Part shown: positions 14,205 to 21,235 of the stretch, in pieces
Position numbering within the stretch: the first letter of the stretch is position 1
How the letters are laid out: each line of letters begins with the position of its first letter
Assembly (NCBI RefSeq): GCF_020783335.1
Contig: NZ_CP086068.1
Span: 3,348,001 to 3,412,000, forward strand
Source: Mucilaginibacter daejeonensis
GTDB taxonomy: Bacteria > Bacteroidota > Bacteroidia > Sphingobacteriales > Sphingobacteriaceae
Direction of reading: 5' to 3'
Length of the DNA: 64,000 nucleotides
Translations under genes and position numbers: made by a program
The notes under the pieces: model-generated
What the model was told of the DNA's origin: nothing
Seen by the model: only the letters and a program-made list of their open reading frames with translations
The model's database searches: none

Positions 14205-16451
14205 TCAGTTGTCGTCAAGCAACTCATCAAAATGGATCGGTAGCTTATTGATGCGTTTACCCGTAGCATGAAATATAGCATTAGCGATGGCCGCAGGCAT
14301 GCCGACCAACCCTATCTCCCCTACCCCTTTGATGCCCAATTCGTTGATCATTTCGTCTTTTTCATCGGCGAAGATCACTTCCAATTGGCCGATGTCGGCA
14401 TGTGTAGGTATATGGTATTCACCCAAATTGGTGTTCATATACTTACCTAAATTGGGATCGGTAATGGTCTCCTCGTGCAGTGCTTTACTGATACCCCATA
14501 CCATAGAACCGCTTATTTGACTGGTCGCTGTTTTAGGATTAACGATGGTGCCCGCAGCCACCGCTGTGACCGCTCGCTTCACGGTGATCACCTTAAGCTC
14601 CTTATCCACTTCAACCTCAACGAATGAAGCACTATGGGTCATTTTACTGTACTTGCGCAGCTTCAGCATATGAGGACGGCCCATATTGGTGGTACTGATC
14701 GGTCTGCCTTTATTTGAGGCCACCAACGATACAAAACTGATGAACACTGACGGTTCATTCACCAGTGAGATACCACCGTTACGAAACACCAGATCAGCTA
14801 CATCCGCTTTGGAGAACGGTGAGCCATCTAAACCCTTGGCGATCTTCAATAGCTTCTTCTTCAACGCATTGGCTGCCATCACGATAGCCACGCCGGTAGA
14901 CGAGGTCGTTGATGACCCGCCCTGGAACATGGAGAATGGCTTTTTGCTATCGCCATAAGCAAAGGTCACGTCTTCCAACGACAGGCCAAGTTCATCAGCT
15001 GCGATCTGGGTCATTACGGTCAAAGTTCCCGTCCCTATATCGGTCACGGCGTTATCAATGATCAGCTTTCCCTCCGCTGTGATCGTTGCCTTCACCCTTG
15101 ATGGGAACTGATAGGCATCCCAAATACCAGTGGCCATTCCGTAACCCACTAATTTATTGCCGCGGGTCATGCTGCCAGGTCGGGGATCACGTTCCGACCA
15201 GCCGAAACGTTCAGCTGCGGATAGGTAACACTCGCGCAGTGCTTTACTTGTAAATGGATTCCCGGTCGATGAATCGATATCTGCGTAATTTCGCAAACGT
15301 AGCTCCAACGGGTCCACATTCAGCGCGTAAGCCAGCTGATCCATGGTGCACTCTATAGCATGCAGCGCGGTAGAGCCGCCGGGGGCACGCATATCTATCG
15401 GTGTAGGCGTGTCAAGCGGAACGACGTTATATTGGAACAGAGTATTGGGCGACGGGTAGAGCTTATGGCTCCAACCTGAGATGACCTCAGTATAATCCTC
15501 ATAATTCGAGGTCTCCACAAAAGCTGAATGCGCTGTGGCACTTAATTTTCCGCTCTCATCAGTGGCAAAACGCAGTTGCTGCAGATTTTGCGGCCGATGC
15601 CCAAGCGCGAACATTTGCTGACGGTCAAGGGTAAGTCTCACATTTCGCTTCAAATGCAGTGCAGCCATTACGCAAAGGAACAGCTGATACTGAGGTCGCA
15701 ACCCTAAACCGAACGCCCCGCCAACGTAAGGCGCCAGCACCCTTACATCCTTATAACTCAGTCCAAACACGTTGGCCACAAAGAGCTGGTTATTGATCGT
15801 GCCCTGGGTCTTGTCATATATCGTGAGCTTACCATCGCCCTCATGAACGGTCGTGGTAGCGAACATTTCCATAGGGTTATGGTGTTCGGTACCGTGTTGA
15901 TAGGTGGCATCCACTTTAAACGGTGCTTTAGCATAAGCATCCACAAAATCGCCGACCGGAGCGGGTGGCGGTGGTTTTAACGCCGTGGCCATCCCTTTTT
16001 TTGCCGGTCTTGCCTCTTTAAGGTTGTCTGTCAAATTGGTAGCGTAAGCGTCCTTCTCATATTCAACCTTGACCAGCGTGGCTGCATAGCGGGCGGTCTC
16101 CAAATCATTGGCCACCACTAACGCTACGGGTTGCCCGTAGAACTTGACATCAGTGTCATGCAATGGCTTCAGAACGGTACCCGGCGGCGCATCCATATCC
16201 GCATATTGCAGATCGAACCACGCTAATTTAGGTCGATTGTCGTGCGTGAGTATATCCACTACTCCGTTTATCGCCTTGGCTACATCCGTATCAATACTCA
16301 GGATCTTACCTTTAGTGATGGTGCTGTTCACCACGTAGGCATAAAGCAGCCCCGGTACGTTATACTCGGCTGCATATTTTGCAGTTCCTGTTACCTTGGC
16401 TTTACCTTCTAAACGGCTTACCGGCTGCCCAACTTGCTTTTGTATCCCCAT
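14205..16451 (-). CDS. Xanthine-dehydrogenase-family molybdopterin-binding subunit (PaoC-like)
   Basis: This is the large, Mo-cofactor-binding subunit of a molybdenum hydroxylase, probably an aldehyde oxidoreductase. It has the N-terminal a/b hammerhead domain (RLEGKAKVTGTAKYAAEYNVPG), the Mo-binding domain (GGAFGLGLRPQYQ; APGGSTALHAIE) and the C-terminal GIKGVGEIGLVGMPAA segment with the catalytic Glu. Its 748 aa match PaoC/YagR. It forms an operon with the FAD and 2Fe-2S subunits (15-nt gap and 8-nt overlap, respectively). No Tat leader is visible. No XdhC/PaoD-type maturation gene is adjacent. Confidence 0.94.
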   Translation of the reverse strand: MGIQKQVGQPVSRLEGKAKVTGTAKYAAEYNVPGLLYAYVVNSTITKGKILSIDTDVAKAINGVVDILTHDNRPKLAWFDLQYADMDAPPGTVLKPLHDTDVKFYGQPVALVVANDLETARYAATLVKVEYEKDAYATNLTDNLKEARPAKKGMATALKPPPPAPVGDFVDAYAKAPFKVDATYQHGTEHHNPMEMFATTTVHEGDGKLTIYDKTQGTINNQLFVANVFGLSYKDVRVLAPYVGGAFGLGLRPQYQLFLCVMAALHLKRNVRLTLDRQQMFALGHRPQNLQQLRFATDESGKLSATAHSAFVETSNYEDYTEVISGWSHKLYPSPNTLFQYNVVPLDTPTPIDMRAPGGSTALHAIECTMDQLAYALNVDPLELRLRNYADIDSSTGNPFTSKALRECYLSAAERFGWSERDPRPGSMTRGNKLVGYGMATGIWDAYQFPSRVKATITAEGKLIIDNAVTDIGTGTLTVMTQIAADELGLSLEDVTFAYGDSKKPFSMFQGGSSTTSSTGVAIVMAANALKKKLLKIAKGLDGSPFSKADVADLVFRNGGISLVNEPSVFISFVSLVASNKGRPISTTNMGRPHMLKLRKYSKMTHSASFVEVEVDKELKVITVKRAVTAVAAGTIVNPKTATSQISGSMVWGISKALHEETITDPNLGKYMNTNLGEYHIPTHADIGQLEVIFADEKDEMINELGIKGVGEIGLVGMPAAIANAIFHATGKRINKLPIHFDELLDDN

Positions 16452-16466
16452 GATATTGTTGTAGTA

Positions 16467-17486
16467 TTAAAGTGAAGGTTGTGCGCCTGGTCTTTGTGAG
16501 GATGGGTCCAATGCCATTATCCCGTTTCGAACGATGGCTCTTTTGGCCAACTCGATCTTGAATCGATTATGCTCGTAACCTCTGGCATCTGCCAGGATGA
16601 TGTTCGCGGCACCTTCAAAACTTTCGGCCGTTGCAGGTTTACCTTTAAGGAATTCTTCCGCTTCGGGCGAACGCCATGGCTTGTGGGCTACCCCGCCCAA
16701 CGCAATGCGGACCTCATCAATGATACCATCCTTCAATTTAAGACCTGTTGCCACAGAGACAAGTGCAAAGGCGTAAGAATGCCTGTCGCGCAATTTGAGA
16801 TATGAATAATGCTGTTCAAAACCCTCGGCAGGAAGGTCGATGCTTGTGATCAATTCGCCGCTTTGCAACGCGTTATCCTTTTCAGGCTTCGCCGCTGGTA
16901 AACGATGAAAATCGTGAAAAGCGATCTGCCGGTCACCGTTCGGGCCCGTAATATTGACCACTGCATCCAGCGCTGATAAGGCTACGCACATGTCGGACGG
17001 AAAAACAGCGATACACTGTTCGCTTGCACCCAGTATCGCATGGATACGGTTATATCCATTGATAGCCGGGCAACCGGAACCTGGTACCCGTTTATTACAA
17101 GGCGAAGCCGCATCATAAAAGTAGTAGCAACGCGTACGCTGTAGCAAGTTACCTCCATTAGTGGCCATGTTTCGTATCTGTGCTGATGCGCCGGCAAGTA
17201 TCGCTTTGGAAAGCAATGGATACCTATTTTCCACCTCCGGGTGATAAGCCGTGTCGGCATTAGTGACCAGTGCCCCTAATCGCAGTCCGCCGTTGGCGTT
17301 GTTAGTTATTTGCTTTAGCTCATTGAGTTTACTAATGTCGATCAATAATTCAGGATGGGTCAGGTCATACTTCCACAGATCGACCAGGTTGGTGCCGCCA
17401 CCCAAATAGGCAGCATCAGGCGACTCGCCAGTGGCCCGTAGCGCCTCGCTCACGTTTGAGGCAGTTAGATACTCGAAACTATTCAT
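16467..17486 (-). CDS. FAD-binding subunit of the molybdenum hydroxylase (PaoB-like)
   Basis: This 339-aa medium subunit passes electrons through FAD. It has the N-terminal flavin-binding segment AAYLGGGTNLVDLWKYDL, the GALVTNADTAYHPEV region and ATNGGNLLQRTRCYYFYD. This is followed by the Cys-rich PCNKRVPGSGCPAI, which in E. coli PaoB holds an extra [4Fe-4S] cluster; the cysteines are kept here. The CO-dehydrogenase-flavoprotein C-terminal domain follows (RLALGGVAHKPWR-like, residues about 245-260). Its start overlaps the stop of the 2Fe-2S subunit gene by 8 nt, implying translational coupling. Confidence 0.94.
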   Translation of the reverse strand: MNSFEYLTASNVSEALRATGESPDAAYLGGGTNLVDLWKYDLTHPELLIDISKLNELKQITNNANGGLRLGALVTNADTAYHPEVENRYPLLSKAILAGASAQIRNMATNGGNLLQRTRCYYFYDAASPCNKRVPGSGCPAINGYNRIHAILGASEQCIAVFPSDMCVALSALDAVVNITGPNGDRQIAFHDFHRLPAAKPEKDNALQSGELITSIDLPAEGFEQHYSYLKLRDRHSYAFALVSVATGLKLKDGIIDEVRIALGGVAHKPWRSPEAEEFLKGKPATAESFEGAANIILADARGYEHNRFKIELAKRAIVRNGIMALDPSSQRPGAQPSL

Positions 17487-17976
17487 TGATACCTGCCTCC
17501 TTCACTTCCATGATCGCGTTAATGATACCGATATTAGCTCCGCACCTGCAAAGGTTGCCGCTCATCAACTCCTGTACTTCTTCTCTGGTATGTGCCTTAC
17601 CTTCTTTTAGCAAACCGATGGCACTGCAGATCTGCCCGGGAGTACAATAACCGCATTGAAAAGCATCATGATCAATGAAGGCCTGCTGCAATGGATGCAG
17701 GTCATCTCCATTGGCTATCCCCTCGATCGTGGTGATCGATGCACCATTTTTTGAAACGGCCAGCGTAAGGCAGCTTAGTACCCGTTTACCGTCACATAAC
17801 ACGGTGCACGCACCGCACTGACCATGATCACATCCTTTTTTTGTTCCGGTCAGGTCAAGTCTTTCACGTAATGCGTCCAACAAGCTTACCCAAGGTAGGA
17901 TGCTTAATTGATATGGATGTCCGTTCACATCAAGATGGATGTCGTGACGGCCTTGTGGCAAGCTGCTCTCATTCAT
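17479..17976 (-). CDS. (2Fe-2S)-binding subunit of the molybdenum hydroxylase (PaoA-like)
   Basis: This 165-aa small subunit carries two [2Fe-2S] clusters. The plant-ferredoxin-type ligands are in GCDHGQCGACTVLCDGKRV, and the second set is in QCGYCTPGQICSA and SGNLCRCGANIG. E. coli PaoA has a twin-arginine leader; here the N-terminus (MNESSLPQGRHDIHLDVNG) has none, so the enzyme is probably cytoplasmic. It is the first gene of the three-gene operon and is divergent from a Crp/Fnr regulator gene, a natural candidate regulator. Confidence 0.95.
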   Translation of the reverse strand: MNESSLPQGRHDIHLDVNGHPYQLSILPWVSLLDALRERLDLTGTKKGCDHGQCGACTVLCDGKRVLSCLTLAVSKNGASITTIEGIANGDDLHPLQQAFIDHDAFQCGYCTPGQICSAIGLLKEGKAHTREEVQELMSGNLCRCGANIGIINAIMEVKEAGINE

Positions 17977-18182
17977 GTAGTGCGGGATTTAAAAAGGCAA
18001 CAATGTACATCCCTTAATGTTGTGCGTGAGATGTTAATATATCTTCCAATCATTACAACGTGATGCCGTTTTTAAATTGTTTAATGTCTGTTCAACTTAG
18101 GCAAGATCTTAAACAGCGAGCTGGATCTTTGGTCCAGGTAATAATGACCTGCCCCGCAAACAAAGTTTCACTGACAGTTGCT

Positions 18183-18190
18183 TAGCTTTG
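18183..18190 (+). promoter_or_regulatory. -7 promoter element close to the Crp/Fnr start codon
   Basis: TAGCTTTG matches the Bacteroidota -7 consensus TAnnTTTG exactly and lies only 4 nt before the ATG at 18195. No TTTG is seen at the -33 spacing. If used, the mRNA would be leaderless or nearly so. Confidence 0.4.
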
Positions 18191-18194
18191 CCGC

Positions 18195-18761
18195 ATGGCA
18201 GAGTTACTCCGGCAGCAAATAGAAAAGATAGTAGAGTTGACCGACGATGAATTTGAGTTCTTATTGTCGCATTTCACTGCCCGCACCTACCGTAAACATC
18301 AATATGTGGTACAGGCCGGAGATCCCGCTCCCAATGATCACTTTGTGCTGAAAGGCCTGCTCAGATCATTCTATATCAACGAGGCAGGCAAAACGCATAT
18401 CCTGCAATTTGCCATGGAAGACTGGTGGATATCTGACCCGCAAGCTTTCCATAACCGAAGCGTCGCGACCCTGAACATCGACTGCATAGAAGATACCGAG
18501 GTGTTATACCTATCGCTCGATATGCGTGAAAAGCTTTGCGCTGATCTCCAAAAAATGGAATACTTCTTTCTGAAAAAGACCGCAGCAGGCTATGTTGCGC
18601 TGCAAAAGCGCATACTTTCGCTTCTTGACCAAAACGCGGAGGACCGGTACGATCAGTTCGTGCGATCGTATCCGACATTGGTCCAGCGTTTACCCAAAGC
18701 GCTTATCGCATCTTACCTGGGAGTATCCAGAGAGACCCTGAGCCGCCTATCAGCCACATGA
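18195..18761 (+). CDS. Crp/Fnr-family transcriptional regulator
   Basis: This 188-aa protein has a cNMP-binding-like N-terminal domain (YVVQAGDPAPNDHFVLKGLLRSF; HILQFAMEDWWISD) and a C-terminal winged helix (PKALIASYLGVSRETLSRL, about residues 166-184). The recognition helix SRETLSRL retains the RE..SR pattern of Crp-type proteins that bind TGTGA half-sites. A perfect TGTGA-N6-TCACA site starts directly after its stop codon, upstream of the PRISE reductase. It is divergent from the molybdenum hydroxylase operon. Confidence 0.9.
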   Translation: MAELLRQQIEKIVELTDDEFEFLLSHFTARTYRKHQYVVQAGDPAPNDHFVLKGLLRSFYINEAGKTHILQFAMEDWWISDPQAFHNRSVATLNIDCIEDTEVLYLSLDMREKLCADLQKMEYFFLKKTAAGYVALQKRILSLLDQNAEDRYDQFVRSYPTLVQRLPKALIASYLGVSRETLSRLSAT

Positions 18762-18777
18762 TGTGACGTACCTCACA
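18762..18777. promoter_or_regulatory. Crp/Fnr-type operator TGTGA-N6-TCACA
   Basis: TGTGACGTACCTCACA is a perfect inverted repeat of the classic Crp half-site. It begins 1 nt after the Crp/Fnr stop codon. A -7-like element GACCTTTG follows at 18822-18829, which would put the operator centre about 65 bp upstream of the transcription start of the PRISE gene. Confidence 0.65.
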
Positions 18778-18865
18778 CTAAATTTGTGCGGTAGCTCCTA
18801 TAGTATTTTAACACCACTACTGACCTTTGCCTGTATACATAAAGTCAAAGTAGAGATCATTGGAA

Positions 18866-19933
18866 ATGGAAAAGATAGCATTAGTGGTGGGTGCAAGTGG
18901 CATCACCGGAAGCAACCTGGCCGAAAAGCTCATATCAGAAGGCTGGACCACCTACGGTTTGGCTCGTGGTCCAAAAACAGATATACAAGGCTTGCGACCA
19001 GTAGCCGCAGATTTGCTTGACACTCAAAGTTTGAAAGTTGCCCTGGCGCATATAGCCCCAACGCACGTCTTCATCACCAGTTGGATGAGGAATGATACCG
19101 AGGCGGAAAATATCAGGGTAAATGGTATGATGGTTCGAAACCTGTTGGACACTTTATCACCTAAAAGTTCGGTACAGCACGTTGCACTGGTGACCGGCCT
19201 CAAGCATTATCTTGGCCCGTTCGATGCCTATGCAAAGTCTGGAACGCTCCCCGAAACGCCAGTTCGCGAAGAACATCCGCGACTGCCGATCGAGAACTTT
19301 TATTACGCACAGGAAGACGAAGTATACGCTGCCTCCGAACGTGACGAATTCACCTGGAGCATTCATCGCCCACATACGGTGATCGGCAAAGCGGTTGGTA
19401 ATGCCATGAATATGGGCACTACGCTGGCCGTTTACGCAAGTATCTGTAAGGAAACCGGCAGACCTTTTCAGTTCCCGGGTTCAGAAGCGCAATGGAACGG
19501 ACTATCAGATGTAACGGATGCCCGCATATTGGCCGAACACCTGATCTGGGCCTCTACCACCGAGGCAGCTAAGAACCAAGCGTTCAACATCACCAATGGC
19601 GAAGTTTTTCGTTGGAAGTGGTTATGGTCACAACTTGCCGACCGTTTCGGCATCGAAGCTAAAGGCTTTGATGGAACAATACATCCGCTGGAGGCAGAGT
19701 TGGCGGGCGACGAACAATTATGGAGAGACATAGCATCCAGATATCAATTGAAAGAGCCGGAACTGAACAGGCTTGCTTCAGCTTGGCACACGGACCTCGA
19801 CCTGGGTCGCCCCATTGAGGTAATGACCGATATGTCCAAAAGTCGCAAACTCGGCTTCACCCTCTATCAGGATACGCGTGATTCGTTCTTCGACCTGTTC
19901 GAACAATTGAAAGCAGAAAAGCTTATCCCATAA
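18866..19933 (+). CDS. SDR-family oxidoreductase of the PRISE (progesterone 5-beta-reductase/iridoid synthase-like) type
   Basis: This extended SDR of about 355 aa has ALVVGASGITGSNLAEKL at the N-terminus, HVFITSWMRNDTEAENIRVNG, LVTGLKHYLGPFDAY with the PRISE-type Lys, and ENFYYAQEDEVY with the catalytic Tyr in the YAQED form rather than YxxxK. WSIHRPHTVIG follows. These are hallmarks of PRISE enzymes, which reduce activated C=C bonds of enones. The ATG at 18866 is preferred over an in-frame TTG at 18860. It lies 104 bp downstream of a Crp/Fnr gene with a Crp-type operator between them. It probably reduces an alpha,beta-unsaturated carbonyl; the native substrate is unknown. Confidence 0.9.
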   Translation: MEKIALVVGASGITGSNLAEKLISEGWTTYGLARGPKTDIQGLRPVAADLLDTQSLKVALAHIAPTHVFITSWMRNDTEAENIRVNGMMVRNLLDTLSPKSSVQHVALVTGLKHYLGPFDAYAKSGTLPETPVREEHPRLPIENFYYAQEDEVYAASERDEFTWSIHRPHTVIGKAVGNAMNMGTTLAVYASICKETGRPFQFPGSEAQWNGLSDVTDARILAEHLIWASTTEAAKNQAFNITNGEVFRWKWLWSQLADRFGIEAKGFDGTIHPLEAELAGDEQLWRDIASRYQLKEPELNRLASAWHTDLDLGRPIEVMTDMSKSRKLGFTLYQDTRDSFFDLFEQLKAEKLIP

Positions 19934-20002
19934 GTATGATAGCGCGTTGAGTTAGGTAGATGTGGGATGTTCATATCCATATCGAGAATATACTTAGCAT
20001 AC

Positions 20003-20040
20003 AAAAAGGGGCTTATGATGTACATCATAGGCCCCTTTTC
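20003..20040. terminator. Bidirectional intrinsic terminator
   Basis: AAAAGGGGCTTATGAT (20004-20019) pairs with ATCATAGGCCCCTTTT (20024-20039), a 16-bp stem with one wobble and loop GTAC. A-rich and T-rich flanks serve both strands. It lies between the convergent PRISE gene and the following small gene. Confidence 0.92.
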
Positions 20041-20083
20041 GTATTGATGATCAAAAGCTGAATGCGCAGTGCTCAATAAAGGA

Positions 20084-20389
20084 TCAGGCGTTCTGCTTTT
20101 TCTTGATCTCGATGAGTTTGGTTAAGAGTACGGCTTTATGTTCTACAGCAAGCGACACGAATTTTTCCTCTTTAACGGCCATACGCACCATCATGGGCAG
20201 CAATGGGTAAACCTTGCGGGCAAGTTCTTTAACGTTCTCATCCACCTGGATAGCCGCGATGACCTTGTCGGCGTACGGCTCTATCGTAGGCCAGTTCTCG
20301 GTCAGCACGGGTTCAAGGGTGCCCATTACCCTGGCGGTGATGTCGTTGTTCTCAGTATTATTGTCTTTACCTTGGAAGAATGATAGCAT
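20084..20389 (-). CDS. Small soluble protein of unknown function
   Basis: This protein of about 101 aa runs from the ATG at 20389 (MLSFFQGKDN); an in-frame start at 20434 would add 15 residues. It is helical and charged, with no signal peptide or membrane segment. Features are ENWPTIEPYADKVIAAIQVDENV in the middle and a basic tail, LTKLIEIKKKQNA. No family is recognised. It stands alone between a terminator and the DUF3347 gene. Confidence 0.6.
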   Translation of the reverse strand: MLSFFQGKDNNTENNDITARVMGTLEPVLTENWPTIEPYADKVIAAIQVDENVKELARKVYPLLPMMVRMAVKEEKFVSLAVEHKAVLLTKLIEIKKKQNA

Positions 20390-20698
20390 ATTAATAGATA
20401 TTTTGTGTACGGTCAAATCATGAACAGATCGCATTCAGTTCGGTTTCAGTGGCGGCATAACACCATATAATAAATGATGCGAAACATTGGCTAACAGCAC
20501 CATCAGCTCATTGGATCTCTTAAGTCGGTCCATTCACGATCTCTGCTCAAAATAAAAATGCCTGCAAGCTTTCGCTAACAGACATTTGCTTTCGTTAGGT
20601 AACACAAGGCATTCTCTTCAATGAAATGCCTTGTATAATTTCAATTAACTAAACTCAAATAAAGAACGTTGAAGATGTGTAACGGCTAATAAATGATC
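20390..20698. other. Intergenic region with short direct repeats and a weak hairpin
   Basis: No gene is supported. GCTTTCG[CT]TA occurs twice, at 20568-20577 and 20588-20597, 20 bp apart. ACAAGGCATT (20604-20613) pairs with AATGCCTTGT (20625-20634), a 10-bp stem with an 11-nt loop, downstream of the DUF3347 gene; it lacks a clear T-run, so it is only a possible terminator. Confidence 0.5.
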
Positions 20699-21223
20699 TT
20701 ACAACTGCGCTTTTACTTCTCCGCAGGTCAGCATATTCTTGGGGTAATACGGATTCTTGATATCCTTGCTGGTGCTCACCCAGGTCACGCCGGTCATGGG
20801 GCATTGCTGATAGTAGATCTTAGCTTCTTTAATGAAGCGATATTTTTGAGCCAATTCCCAAAAATCTTTAGACACGGTAGCAAAATGCTTACGCTGAACG
20901 TTGATATCAGTGGTAGCAGCGATGGCCTTGGCCTCATCTATAGCTTCAGCACGAAGTTTCTTGAGTGTCATCAGATTATTGAGTTCGTGCGAACGCAACC
21001 TCACCTTAATAAACTCGTTAGCAAATATTTGCGCTGATGATGCGGCCTTTTTTGCATCAGAAACTAACAAGGCATCCTTCAGCGCGAGGTAAGCCGGCAA
21101 GGCAGTATCATTACGGCGTGAGATCACAGAGTCACGTTGGGTCAGGGTGCTATCGGTCTGAGCGAAAGCCTGAAAGGTGGTGACCATCAATAGCACGAAG
21201 GTCAAAATTTGCAGCATTTTCAT
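20699..21223 (-). CDS. Exported DUF3347-family protein
   Basis: This 174-aa protein has a type I signal peptide (LQILTFVLLMVTTFQAFA). The DUF3347 domain has alternating helices (AYLALKDALLVSDAKKAA; ELNNLMTLKKLRAEAI). It ends with the diagnostic YYQQCPMTGVTWVS and IKNPYYPKNMLTCGEVK. The paired Cys and Met residues (CPM...MLTC) are thought to bind metal, and related domains accompany copper or heavy-metal efflux adaptors. Here it follows the metalloprotease gene by 12 nt and ends the sigma/FecR/SusCD operon, an unusual context. A periplasmic metal-handling role for the protease is inferred. Confidence 0.85.
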   Translation of the reverse strand: MKMLQILTFVLLMVTTFQAFAQTDSTLTQRDSVISRRNDTALPAYLALKDALLVSDAKKAASSAQIFANEFIKVRLRSHELNNLMTLKKLRAEAIDEAKAIAATTDINVQRKHFATVSKDFWELAQKYRFIKEAKIYYQQCPMTGVTWVSTSKDIKNPYYPKNMLTCGEVKAQL

Positions 21224-21235
21224 GGTTTTTGTATG

